In this document: in pieces, positions 36,552 to 44,342 of the stretch | Position numbering within the stretch: the stretch's first letter is position 1 | Layout: the number at the start of each line of letters is the position of its first letter | Source: an uncultured Lachnospiraceae bacterium | Lineage (GTDB): Bacteria; Bacillota; Clostridia; Lachnospirales; Lachnospiraceae | Length of the DNA: 64,000 nt | NCBI GenBank assembly: GCA_902760755.1 | Contig: CACWHK010000005.1 | Span: 1-64,000 of the forward strand | Direction of reading: 5' to 3' | Made by a program: the position numbers and the translations under genes | The notes under the pieces: model-generated | What the model was told of the DNA's origin: nothing | What the model saw: only the letters and a program-made list of their open reading frames with translations | The model's database searches: none

Positions 36552-37433
36552 ATGGCAGTCATTGAACTGGAACAGGTGAATAAGACATATTCCGGAAAGA
36601 ACGGAACCGTGCAGGCACTGAAGGAGGTCAGTCTATCCGTGGAGGAGGGCGAGATCTTCGGAGTGATCGGTCTGTCCGGAGCAGGGAAGAGCACGCTGGT
36701 TCGCTGCATCAATCTGCTGGAGCGTCCGGAATCCGGACGTGTCCGGGTGGAAGGACGGGAGATATCCTCCTTCTCCGAACGAGAGCTTCGGCTTGAGCGG
36801 CAGAATATAGCCATGATCTTCCAGCAGTTCAATCTGCTGATGCAAAGAACGGTGCTGGATAATGTCTGCTTCCCACTGGAAATAGCAGGCCTTCGGAAGA
36901 AGGAAGCCAGAAAGCAGGCATTGGAGTATCTTCGGACGGTGGGACTGGAGGAGAAGGCAAAGGCCTATCCGGTCCAGCTCTCCGGAGGTCAGCAGCAGCG
37001 TGTTGCGATCGCCAGGGCACTGGCCTCTCATCCGCGGATCATTCTCTGCGATGAAGCGACCAGCGCTCTCGATCCGCAGACCACCCGGACCATTCTGGAG
37101 CTTCTCCGGAAGGTGAACCGGGAGTTGGGAATCTCCATCGTGGTCATCACCCATGAAATGCGTGTGATCACGGAGATCTGTGACCGTGTCGCAGTCCTTC
37201 ACCACGGAAGCGTGGCGGAGACGGGACCGGTGCAGGAGGTCTTCCGGAATCCGAAATCCAAGGCTGCCCGACAGCTCCTTCTCCTGCGTGAGAGCGAGCA
37301 ACTGGAGGAAGAGCTGGCGGATGAGAAGTCGGAGACGACAGATGAAACATTGAAGATTGGGGCGGCGCAGGAGTTTGAACAGGAATCGAAGAACCTGCGC
37401 GTGATCAAAGGAGGTGCGCATGCAGTTGGCTGA
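36552..37433 (+). CDS. metN: MetN-like ABC transporter ATPase lacking the NIL domain
   Basis: The ATG at 36552 follows AGGAAGGG. The 293-residue ATPase shows Walker A GLSGAGKSTL, Q-loop IFQQFNLL, signature LSGGQQQRVAIARAL, Walker B IILCDEAT and H-loop ITHEM. The sequence between (NLLERPESGRV, MIFQQFNLLMQRTVLDNV) is MetN-like. Typical MetN has about 343 residues with a C-terminal NIL/ACT-like domain that shuts transport when cellular methionine is high. Here that domain is absent and replaced by a 40-residue Glu/Lys-rich tail, so feedback control by methionine binding should be missing. It overlaps the permease gene by 14 bases. Confidence 0.88.
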   Translation: MAVIELEQVNKTYSGKNGTVQALKEVSLSVEEGEIFGVIGLSGAGKSTLVRCINLLERPESGRVRVEGREISSFSERELRLERQNIAMIFQQFNLLMQRTVLDNVCFPLEIAGLRKKEARKQALEYLRTVGLEEKAKAYPVQLSGGQQQRVAIARALASHPRIILCDEATSALDPQTTRTILELLRKVNRELGISIVVITHEMRVITEICDRVAVLHHGSVAETGPVQEVFRNPKSKAARQLLLLRESEQLEEELADEKSETTDETLKIGAAQEFEQESKNLRVIKGGAHAVG

Positions 37434-38082
37434 AATGTGGCCCATGCTGGCAGAAGGAACGTTGGACACCCTACGGATGGTGCTCATTTCCACTGCCCTC
37501 GGGTACCTGATCGGACTGCCCCTCGGCGTCCTTCTTACCATAACAAATAAAGACGGAATCAGTCCGCATCCTGTCCTATACAGGTTGTTGGATCTGATCA
37601 TAAATGTGACGAGAAGCGTTCCCTTTCTGATCCTTCTCATTCTGATCCAGCCGCTTACGAAGCTGGTGGTGGGCAAGAGCTACGGAACGACGGCGACTAT
37701 CGTTCCGCTGACCATTGCAGCCGCACCGCTGATCGCGCGGATGGTTGAGAATTCTCTGAAGGAGGTGGACCGTGGCGTGATCGAGGCCGCAGTCAGTCTC
37801 GGAGCCGGCAGGTTTACCATCGTACGAAAGGTCCTGATCCCGGAGGCCAGAACATCCCTCCTTGTAGGTATAACGATTGCACTCGGTACGATCCTCGGAT
37901 ACTCAGCCATGGCAGGCGTGATCGGAGGCGGAGGCCTCGGAGATATCGCCATTCGGTACGGATATTATCGCTATGAGACGGAGGTCATGATCATAACCGT
38001 AGTGGTTCTGGTGCTCCTGATGCAGATCCTTCAGTGGGTGGGAATGCTTCTCTCCAGAAAGGTTGACAGGCGGATCGTATGA
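37420..38082 (+). CDS. metI: MetI-like ABC transporter permease
   Basis: The ATG at 37420 lies behind AAAGGAGGTG, inside the end of the ATPase gene. The 220-residue membrane protein has five spans and the permease-ATPase coupling loop EAAVSLGAGRFTIVRKVLIPEA. Segments VTRSVPFLILLILIQPLTK and SAMAGVIGGGGLGDIAIRYG are hallmarks of MetI. It would form the membrane channel with the MetN-like ATPase and receive substrate from the second domain of the fused lipoprotein. It ends in an ATGA overlap with the next permease gene. Confidence 0.92.
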   Translation: MQLAEMWPMLAEGTLDTLRMVLISTALGYLIGLPLGVLLTITNKDGISPHPVLYRLLDLIINVTRSVPFLILLILIQPLTKLVVGKSYGTTATIVPLTIAAAPLIARMVENSLKEVDRGVIEAAVSLGAGRFTIVRKVLIPEARTSLLVGITIALGTILGYSAMAGVIGGGGLGDIAIRYGYYRYETEVMIITVVVLVLLMQILQWVGMLLSRKVDRRIV

Positions 38083-38738
38083 ATCTGGAGGTGATGGGGA
38101 ATTATCTTCCCCTGTTTGGAAAAGCCCTCTGGCTGACCTTCTGGATCGGCTGGCTGGGAATCCTGCTTTCGGTGGTGATCGGATTTGTTACCGCCATGGT
38201 ACGGCATTTCCGGATTCCGGTCCTTCGTCAGCTGGCGGGTATCTATATCGAGCTCTTCCGGAACACACCGCTTCTGGTTCAGCTTTTCTTCCTTTACTTT
38301 GGACTTCCGAAGCTGGGACTGAAGCTCAGCGCAGAGTTCTGCGGAATTCTGGGACTTGCGCTGCTGGGCGGTGCTTATATGGCGGAGACCTTCCGCAGCG
38401 GACTGGAGACGGTGGAGAAAACACAGGTCGAAAGCGCACTTTCCCTCGGAATGACCCGGGGACAGGCGTTTCGGCTGGTGGTGCTTCCGGAGGCCGTCTC
38501 TGTCAGCATACCCGGCTTTACCGCAAATGTGATCTTCTTACTGAAGGAGACCAGCGTATTTTCGGCCATCAGTCTGATGGACCTGATGTTCACAGCGAAG
38601 GATTTGATCGGGCTTTATTACAAGACAACGGAATGCCTTGTACTGCTGGTGATCTTTTATCTGATCATGCTTCTTCCGGTTTCCTTCCTCGGAAGCTGGC
38701 TGGAAAGGAGAGTGCGACGTGCAGGCTTTGGGTATTGA
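38079..38738 (+). CDS. Polar amino acid ABC permease (HisM/TcyB type), subunit 1
   Basis: The 219-residue permease has the HEQR-family start (LPLFGKALWLTFWIGWLGI), the ELFRNTPLLVQLFFLYFGLP segment and the coupling loop ESALSLGMTRGQAFRLVVLPEA. These are typical of cystine/glutamine-type importers. The start overlaps metI by ATGA, and its end overlaps the next permease gene by 20 bases, so it is co-translated with both. Together with the next gene it should form a heterodimeric channel fed by the first domain of the fused lipoprotein. Confidence 0.92.
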   Translation: MNLEVMGNYLPLFGKALWLTFWIGWLGILLSVVIGFVTAMVRHFRIPVLRQLAGIYIELFRNTPLLVQLFFLYFGLPKLGLKLSAEFCGILGLALLGGAYMAETFRSGLETVEKTQVESALSLGMTRGQAFRLVVLPEAVSVSIPGFTANVIFLLKETSVFSAISLMDLMFTAKDLIGLYYKTTECLVLLVIFYLIMLLPVSFLGSWLERRVRRAGFGY

Positions 38739-39399
38739 TGTACTGTTTAAGGGAACAAACGGCTGGCGTCTTCTGGAGGGACTCTGGGTGTCACTCCGGA
38801 TCAGTCTGATCTCGGTTGCGATCAGCCTGACACTGGGTGTCCTGGTCGGGATCCTGATGACGAAGAGGAATCCGGTGATCCGTGTTCTGACCAGAGGATA
38901 TCTGGAGATCGTGCGGTTTATGCCGCAAATGGTGCTGCTTTTTATCGTATTCTTCGGATCGACCCGTGTCTTCGGATGGGACGTGGATGCGGAGCTTTCC
39001 GCAGTGATCGTCTTCAGCTTCTGGGGCGTTGCGGAAATGGCGGACCTCACCAGAGGGGCGCTGATCAGCATCCCGAAGCATCAGTATGAAAGTGCGGCGG
39101 CACTGGGACTAAACGGAAGACAGACCTACCTTTTGATCATAATCCCACAGACGCTTCGGCGCCTGATCCCGCTCTCCATTAACCTGATCACACGAATGAT
39201 CAAGACCACAAGTCTTGTTATGATGATCGGGGTTGTAGAGGTATTGAAGGTAGGACAGCAGATCATAGAAGCGAACAGAAATTCTTCGCCAAATGCGGCC
39301 TTCGGGGTGTATGCAGTGGTCTTTCTGCTGTATTTCCTGGCCTGCTGGCCCATCAGTCTGCTGGCGAAGCATTTGGAAAAAAAGTGGGCGGTTGCCTAG
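38719..39399 (+). CDS. Polar amino acid ABC permease, subunit 2
   Basis: The 226-residue permease starts at a GTG behind AAAGGAG. It has the same family pattern: [40 protein letters not shown] and coupling loop [22 protein letters not shown]. It differs from subunit 1 in the RNTP region (RFMPQM), as is usual for the second member of a heteromeric pair. The ATPase gene follows after 22 bases. Confidence 0.92.
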   Translation: MQALGIDVLFKGTNGWRLLEGLWVSLRISLISVAISLTLGVLVGILMTKRNPVIRVLTRGYLEIVRFMPQMVLLFIVFFGSTRVFGWDVDAELSAVIVFSFWGVAEMADLTRGALISIPKHQYESAAALGLNGRQTYLLIIIPQTLRRLIPLSINLITRMIKTTSLVMMIGVVEVLKVGQQIIEANRNSSPNAAFGVYAVVFLLYFLACWPISLLAKHLEKKWAVA

Positions 39400-39421
39400 T
39401 ACAGGAAAGGACAGGTCGGAC

Positions 39422-40225
39422 ATGGAGACAAAGGGTGAGATACTCCGGGTGGAGCATCTGACAAAGACATACGGAGACAATGTGGTCCTAAGGGACCTCA
39501 GCCTTTCCATAAAAGAGGGAGAGGTGGTGGTGGTCGTCGGGCCCTCAGGCTGCGGCAAAAGCACACTACTTCGGTGCCTGAACGGACTTGAGTCGATTCA
39601 GGAGGGGGCTGTGACCTTCCGCGGATCCCATGTGAACGGACCCCTGGGCCGAAGGGAGGAGAAAAACTGCTCGGCGGAAAGGCTTTCCGAGATTCGTCAG
39701 AAGGTCGGAATGGTCTTCCAGAGCTATGAGCTCTTTCCACATAAGACAATTCTTCAAAATGTGATGCTCGCGCCTGTTAAGGTTCAGAAGCGGGATAAGA
39801 AGGAGGTCATGGAGGAGGCACTGGCCCTGTTGAAAAGAGTCGGTCTGGAGGATAAGGCGGATTGCTATCCGAGACAGCTCTCCGGCGGCCAGAGACAGCG
39901 CGTCGCCATCGTCCGGGCGCTGGCCATGCATCCGGAGGCGATGCTCTTTGACGAGGTGACTGCAGCGTTGGACCCGGAAATGATCCGGGAGGTTCTGGAT
40001 GTATTGCTTCGTCTTGCGAAGCAGGGACGCACCATGGTGATCGTAACTCATGAGATGGGCTTCGCCGAGGCGATCGCAGATCGTGTGATCTTCATGGATC
40101 AGGGCGGAATCGTGGAGGAAGGGACCGGAATCGGCTTCTTCCGGACTCCGAAAACGGAACGGGCCAGAAGGTTCCTTGAAACATTTACGTATGGAAAAAT
40201 ATCGAAGGAACGCAAGATCAGTTAG
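39422..40225 (+). CDS. Polar amino acid ABC transporter ATPase (GlnQ/TcyC type)
   Basis: The ATG at 39422 follows AGGAAAGGACAGG. The 267-residue ATPase has Walker [13 protein letters not shown]-loop [16 protein letters not shown] (the FPH sequence marks the polar amino acid group), signature [16 protein letters not shown], Walker [13 protein letters not shown] and VTHEMGFA. The unusual Val for Pro/Ser in DEVTAALDP is also seen in some GlnQ proteins. It should power the permease pair encoded just upstream. This is the second, distinct ATPase in the same operon, so the operon encodes two complete importers. Confidence 0.93.
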   Translation: METKGEILRVEHLTKTYGDNVVLRDLSLSIKEGEVVVVVGPSGCGKSTLLRCLNGLESIQEGAVTFRGSHVNGPLGRREEKNCSAERLSEIRQKVGMVFQSYELFPHKTILQNVMLAPVKVQKRDKKEVMEEALALLKRVGLEDKADCYPRQLSGGQRQRVAIVRALAMHPEAMLFDEVTAALDPEMIREVLDVLLRLAKQGRTMVIVTHEMGFAEAIADRVIFMDQGGIVEEGTGIGFFRTPKTERARRFLETFTYGKISKERKIS

Positions 40226-40245
40226 GAGCTGTAAAAGGGGGCTAT

Positions 40246-41487
40246 ATGACAGACAGGGAGATCATCGTTAACTTCATACGGGAGGGCGAAACCGATGAGC
40301 AGAGACTCGGACTGGAGCTGGAACATTTTATCCTGAATGAAATGGAGGAGGGCATCGAGTTTGAGGTGCTTTCCGAGCTGATCCGCATGACAGGGGAGAG
40401 GCTGGGTGCGAGGCTTACGGTAACTGACGGACATGTTGTCGGTTATGATACCGGAGACTACACCGTCAGTGTGGAGCCTGCATGTCAGTTTGAGATCAGT
40501 ATCGCCCCTTTTTCGTCCATAGCGAAGATCGAAGCTGTCTACAGGGAGTTTCGCCTGCTCTGGGATCCGGTTTTCGGGAGTCTCGGGTATACACTGGTGA
40601 CCCGTGGAGTACACCCGGGGGTGGAGTCCGGCAGGATCCATCCGACGGAGCTGCCGCTCATTCCGAAGAACCGATACTACTTTATGGACCGATATTTTCG
40701 GGGAACGGGGAAGTACGGAGCACACATGATGCGGGCCTCCGCGTCGGCACAGATCTCCATGGATTACTCCTCAGAGGAGGATATGGTCAGGAAGCTTCGG
40801 CTGCTTACGATCCTTTCGCCGGTACTGATGCAGCTGATGGAGAATAAAACGAATCCGGATAGCAGGCTTGCGGAGCATGGCGGAAAGCACCTGCTCCGAA
40901 CGCAGATCTGGGATGATCTGGATCCGGATCGTACCGGTTTCTTCCCCGGGGCATTTCACGGTCAGTTCGGCTACGAAAAATATGCGGACCTTTTGCTCAG
41001 CCGTCCGCTGGTGGTCCTGACGGATGAAGGGAAGACCACCTATGCGGGGGAAAAGACTCTTACGGAGCTGCTATCCCTTTCGGGGCTCTCGGAAGACCCG
41101 AAGAGACAAAAGAAGGTTGTGGAGCATCTGCTGTCGATGTTCTTCCATCATATCCGCTTGAAGAGGTATCTGGAGGTGCGCGTGGCGGACAGCGTTCCGA
41201 TCCGGAAGGCGCTGGGGTATGCGGCTCTTCTAAAGGGGCTTCTTTACGATCCCCGGAATCTGAAACGATTGGAACGGATGCTGTCGGGGCATCTGATCGA
41301 CGTGGAGGAGGCCGTCTACCGGACGGAGATCCAGGGCGAAAACGCCATCATTTATTCCGGGAAACGGGTCTATGCCTGGGTCAGGGACATGATCCATCTG
41401 GCGGAGGAAGCCCTTCCGGAGGAGGAGAGAGTGTACCTGAAGGAATTGCAGGTCGGAGGAGCAAGAAAGGTGCGTCCGGCAGGTTGA
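40246..41487 (+). CDS. Glutamate-cysteine ligase-like protein 1 (GCS2 family)
   Basis: The 413-residue protein is of the GCS2 (plant-type/EgtA-like) carboxylate-amine ligase family. It has the N-terminal acidic metal/ATP motif RLGLELEHFIL, QFEISIAPFSSI, the substrate loop HMMRASASAQISMDYSSEED and LEVRVADSVPI. Members join the gamma-carboxyl of glutamate to an amino group, usually of cysteine. The ATG lies behind AAAAGGGGG. It is in the transporter operon (20 bases after the ATPase gene), and a second ligase homologue lies two genes on. Which amino acid each uses is unknown. Confidence 0.85.
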   Translation: MTDREIIVNFIREGETDEQRLGLELEHFILNEMEEGIEFEVLSELIRMTGERLGARLTVTDGHVVGYDTGDYTVSVEPACQFEISIAPFSSIAKIEAVYREFRLLWDPVFGSLGYTLVTRGVHPGVESGRIHPTELPLIPKNRYYFMDRYFRGTGKYGAHMMRASASAQISMDYSSEEDMVRKLRLLTILSPVLMQLMENKTNPDSRLAEHGGKHLLRTQIWDDLDPDRTGFFPGAFHGQFGYEKYADLLLSRPLVVLTDEGKTTYAGEKTLTELLSLSGLSEDPKRQKKVVEHLLSMFFHHIRLKRYLEVRVADSVPIRKALGYAALLKGLLYDPRNLKRLERMLSGHLIDVEEAVYRTEIQGENAIIYSGKRVYAWVRDMIHLAEEALPEEERVYLKELQVGGARKVRPAG

Positions 41488-41531
41488 TCCTTCGGTAGCA
41501 GAGCGTGGTAATACAGACAGGAGGTGAGGGC

Positions 41532-42305
41532 ATGTGCGAGCTTTTTGCAGTCAGTTCAGCAAACAAAATACAGGTGACGGGACTGCTGAAGGAGTTCTTC
41601 TCTCACAGCAGGGAGCATCCGAACGGCTGGGGACTAGCGATCTTTGACGAAGGCGGGCAGAATGTGGAACGGGAACCGGTCCGTGCTTCGAACAGCCTAT
41701 ATCTGAAGAACCGGCTGTCGGCGGAGATTCAGGCAAACCGTATGCTGGCGCATATCCGTCGTGCAACGGTGGGAGATGTGGATTTTCGGAACACACATCC
41801 ATTTGTAAAAAGAGATGTATCGGGACGGACGTGGACTCTGATCCACAACGGGACAATCTTCGAAGCAAGTGTTCTCAGTCCTTATCAGTATTCTCAGGTG
41901 GGAAGCACGGATAGTGAACGGATCCTTCTCTATCTGGTGGACAGGATCAATGAGAGCCTTGAAAACGACTGGAATTCCTTCGACGGAAATGAGCGGTTCC
42001 ATGTGGCGGAGCAGGTGACGCGTACGCTGTCACAGGGAAACAAGCTGAACCTGATCTTCGATGACGGGGAGTATCTCTACGTTCATAAAAATGCACCGGG
42101 GACGCTCTACATTCGTGAGAAGGCGGGAGAAGCAATCTTCTCCACGCAGCCGCTGGACGGAGGAAGCTGGAACGAGGTTCCGCCGGATCAGCTGCTGATC
42201 TATAAGGACGGGACAAGAATCTATACGGGAGAAAAGCATGGGTTTACTTATGTAGAGGATCCGGAACAGGTGAAGATGCTGTATCTCGGATTCTCCGGAT
42301 TGTAA
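41532..42305 (+). CDS. Class II glutamine amidotransferase (EgtC/YafJ-like)
   Basis: The ATG at 41532 follows AGGAGGTGAG. The 257-residue protein begins MCELFAVSS, giving the N-terminal nucleophile Cys after Met removal, then HPNGWGLAIFDEGG, MLAHIRRATVGDV, NTHPFVKRD and LIHNGTIF: the Ntn-hydrolase signature of class II amidotransferases. No synthetase domain is attached, which resembles EgtC of ergothioneine biosynthesis, an amidohydrolase that removes a gamma-glutamyl group. Being flanked by two gamma-glutamyl ligase homologues makes that analogy attractive (inference). EgtB and EgtD homologues are not in the window. Confidence 0.88.
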   Translation: MCELFAVSSANKIQVTGLLKEFFSHSREHPNGWGLAIFDEGGQNVEREPVRASNSLYLKNRLSAEIQANRMLAHIRRATVGDVDFRNTHPFVKRDVSGRTWTLIHNGTIFEASVLSPYQYSQVGSTDSERILLYLVDRINESLENDWNSFDGNERFHVAEQVTRTLSQGNKLNLIFDDGEYLYVHKNAPGTLYIREKAGEAIFSTQPLDGGSWNEVPPDQLLIYKDGTRIYTGEKHGFTYVEDPEQVKMLYLGFSGL

Positions 42306-42321
42306 AAGGAAAGGGTTTTAT

Positions 42322-43737
42322 ATGATACAAGACACGGAGCTCTATAGTGCCATTGATCAGAAATACATCCGTCCCACGGAGCGCCCCACAAAACCGGTGG
42401 TGGGTGTAGAGCTGGAATATCCCATCGTGAACCTGAAGAATATCGGCCTGTCCGAGGTGACGGAGCCGGTTGATTTTGATGTTGTTCACCGGCTTGCGGA
42501 AGGCTTTGTAGTTCGTTTTGGGTTCTCGGGAGTGATCCGGGATGATGACGGGGAGATCTACTTTGCGGAGGATCCGCGGACCGGAGATACCATTTCCTTT
42601 GACTGCAGCTTCAATACGCTGGAGCTGTCCTTCGGGATTGAGGAGAATATCTGCATCCTGAAGAATCGTTTCGACCGGTACTATTCCTTTATCGAGGAGA
42701 AGCTTCTGGAGGAGCGGCATACGCTGACCGGCATGGGGATCAATCCGGGGCTGCATGTAAACCGTGTGGAGCCGATCCAGAACGGGAGATACCGGATGCT
42801 GCTGCATCATCTGGAATCCTATACGTCCTACGGGAACCGGATACAGTTTCATCATTATCCCAATTTCGGACTCTTCAGCTGTGCGTCTCAGGTGCAGGTG
42901 GATGCCGAGAAGGATCATGTTGTGGAAATGCTGAACACCTTCAATCGTTTAGAACCGCTGAAGGCGCTCCTTTTCGCAAATTCCGTCTTTGATGCGGACC
43001 CGGATCACCGTTTTCTGGCAAGCCGGGATTATCTCTGGAAGCACAGTCTCCATGGCCTTAATCCGCACAATGTGGATGAGTATGATAAGCGGCTGCATAG
43101 TGTGGAGGAGATTGTACGTTATATCGCATCGGAGAGTCTGTATTGTCTGGAGAGAGACGGGAAGTATATCAATTTCCCGCCGGTGATGGTGGAGGAGTAT
43201 TTCCAAAGCAGGATGGTGCGGGGAGAGTATTATGACAGTGAAGAGGGGCGGTACAAATACGCAACCTTTGAGCCGAGGCTGGATGATCTTGCCTTCCTGC
43301 GTTCCTTTAAGTTCAACGATCTTACCTTCCGCGGGACTGTGGAATTCCGGTCCGTCTGTGAGCAGCCGGTAGAGGATGTGATGTCTGTGGCCGCATTTCA
43401 TGCAGGTCTTGTCACGAAGCTTCCTGAGCTGTCGGAGCTCCTGAATAACAATGTCGGGCTTTACCAGCAGGGATACAGCGTGGGCGAACTGAGGGAGGCC
43501 TTTGTTCGGCAGGAGCATACACACCGGTTTGATGATGCGGCGTATGAGCTGATCCTGGAGGTGCTGCGCCTTGCAGAGGATGGTCTGGCAGAGCGCGGGC
43601 ATGGAGAGGAGCGGTTTCTGGAGCCTCTGTTCCAAAGAGCCGAGGAAAGGACGAATCCGGCGCTGCGACTCCTGGAAAAGCTGAAGACAGGGAGAGCACT
43701 TCGGGAGGTGATTTTGGAATTTGCGGATCGGAGGTAA
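42322..43737 (+). CDS. Glutamate-cysteine ligase-like protein 2 (GCS2 family)
   Basis: The 471-residue protein shows the same ligase framework as the 40246 product, but they are clearly not recent duplicates: GVELEYPIVNL, SFNTLELSFGIEEN, FSCASQVQVDAEKD and FRGTVEFRSVCEQP. The sequence is longer at both ends, and an extra C-terminal helical part (VRQEHTHRFDDAAYELILEV onward) is present. The start follows AAAAGGAAAGGG, 16 bases behind the amidotransferase gene. It completes the nine-gene operon and is followed by a large terminator. The distinct sequence suggests a different acceptor amine from ligase 1. Confidence 0.85.
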   Translation: MIQDTELYSAIDQKYIRPTERPTKPVVGVELEYPIVNLKNIGLSEVTEPVDFDVVHRLAEGFVVRFGFSGVIRDDDGEIYFAEDPRTGDTISFDCSFNTLELSFGIEENICILKNRFDRYYSFIEEKLLEERHTLTGMGINPGLHVNRVEPIQNGRYRMLLHHLESYTSYGNRIQFHHYPNFGLFSCASQVQVDAEKDHVVEMLNTFNRLEPLKALLFANSVFDADPDHRFLASRDYLWKHSLHGLNPHNVDEYDKRLHSVEEIVRYIASESLYCLERDGKYINFPPVMVEEYFQSRMVRGEYYDSEEGRYKYATFEPRLDDLAFLRSFKFNDLTFRGTVEFRSVCEQPVEDVMSVAAFHAGLVTKLPELSELLNNNVGLYQQGYSVGELREAFVRQEHTHRFDDAAYELILEVLRLAEDGLAERGHGEERFLEPLFQRAEERTNPALRLLEKLKTGRALREVILEFADRR

Positions 43738-43842
43738 CTTTTTTGTGTAAATCAGATGACATCTCTTTTACTCGGTTTAGTATCATTTTTCGAGCATTCG
43801 CAATCTTTCGAACCGGCAGCAGCGCTGTGATTTTATTCACAG

Positions 43843-43928
43843 ACTCTCAAACCGGCAGCGAACCAGCCGCACTGCGTGCGTCTGACGTGCCTGCGGCACT
43901 TGTGTTCGCTGCGGTCTGAGAGTTTTTT
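43843..43928 (+). terminator. Large terminator of the transporter-thiol operon
   Basis: ACTCTCA (43843-43849) and GCAGCGAAC (43855-43863) pair with GTTCGCTGC (43904-43912) and TGAGAGT (43917-43923), followed by six T. The 40-base loop contains its own small hairpin (GTGCC-TGC-GGCAC). Confidence 0.85.
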
Positions 43929-43940
43929 GCTTCGCAAAAC

Positions 43941-43994
43941 ACATCCACGGGATTGCATCCTTGCGTGCAAGCACGCGGCTGCATCCGTGGATGT
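43941..43994 (+). other. Second hairpin upstream of the sulfhydrylase promoter
   Basis: ACATCCACGG (43941-43950) pairs with CCGTGGATGT (43985-43994), enclosing GCGTGC-AA-GCACGC. There is no strong T-run. It lies 30 bases before the -35 box at 44027 and may be a terminator backup or simply an intergenic repeat. The rest of 43738-44020 shows no gene. Confidence 0.5.
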
Positions 43995-44020
43995 TTGTCC
44001 GTGAATAAAAAACTTTTAAA

Positions 44021-44055
44021 AACCTATTGACACAGTAGGTAAATCGTGTTATTAT
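44021..44055 (+). promoter_or_regulatory. Promoter/operator of the sulfhydrylase-cysteine synthase unit
   Basis: TTGACA (44027-44032) and TATTAT (44050-44055) are 17 bases apart. ACCTA-N9-TAGGT (44022-44040) overlaps the -35 box exactly as at 34347, supporting control by the same Rrf2 regulator. Confidence 0.85.
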
Positions 44056-44119
44056 ACGATTGTCCCGAAGGAAAGTGCAATCGGGATGCCGCAGTATGAG
44101 AGAAAGGAGGCGGAAGGAT

Positions 44120-44236
44120 ATGTATAGAACAGATAAGAACTTTGAAACCATGATGTGTTGTCGAATGTTCATCTCCCGGGCATATAGTATGGCTGGGGCG
44201 TTCGACTGCCGATGTTGCCGCCTCGTGAAGGATTGA
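44120..44236 (+). CDS. Cys-rich leader peptide of the sulfhydrylase gene
   Basis: The 38-codon ORF begins at an ATG behind AAAGGAGGCGGAAGG. It contains MMCCRM (Cys codons 13 and 14) and DCRCCRLVKD near the end (Cys 30, 32, 33). It lies 65 bases after the promoter and is followed by an intrinsic terminator and the O-acetylhomoserine sulfhydrylase gene. Five Cys codons in 38 in front of a cysteine/methionine synthesis gene argue for cysteine-tRNA-sensing attenuation. The RCC core is shared with the ORF at 34676. Confidence 0.75.
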   Translation: MYRTDKNFETMMCCRMFISRAYSMAGAFDCRCCRLVKD

Positions 44237-44304
44237 TCGAAGAGGTCAATTTGTGTATAGAAGCCATTTGCCCGGGAGTAATCAGCAACCCGGGCATTCT
44301 TTTT
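44175..44304 (+). promoter_or_regulatory. Attenuator of the sulfhydrylase gene
   Basis: GCCCGGG (44270-44276) pairs with CCCGGGC (44289-44295), followed by ATTCTTTTTT: a terminator 40 bases before the structural gene. An identical CCCGGGC at 44175-44181, inside the leader ORF and 14 bases after the Cys-Cys codons, can pair with GCCCGGG (44270-44276) instead, giving an antiterminator when a ribosome stalls at those codons. Confidence 0.7.
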
Positions 44305-44342
44305 TGAAAATCATCTTAAACCATAAAAAGGAGAATAATAAA

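Noticed and set aside
41532-42305. Glutamine amidotransferase as part of purine (PurF) or asparagine (AsnB) synthesis
   Set aside because: No phosphoribosyltransferase or synthetase domain follows the Ntn domain, and length and motifs fit the EgtC/YafJ group.
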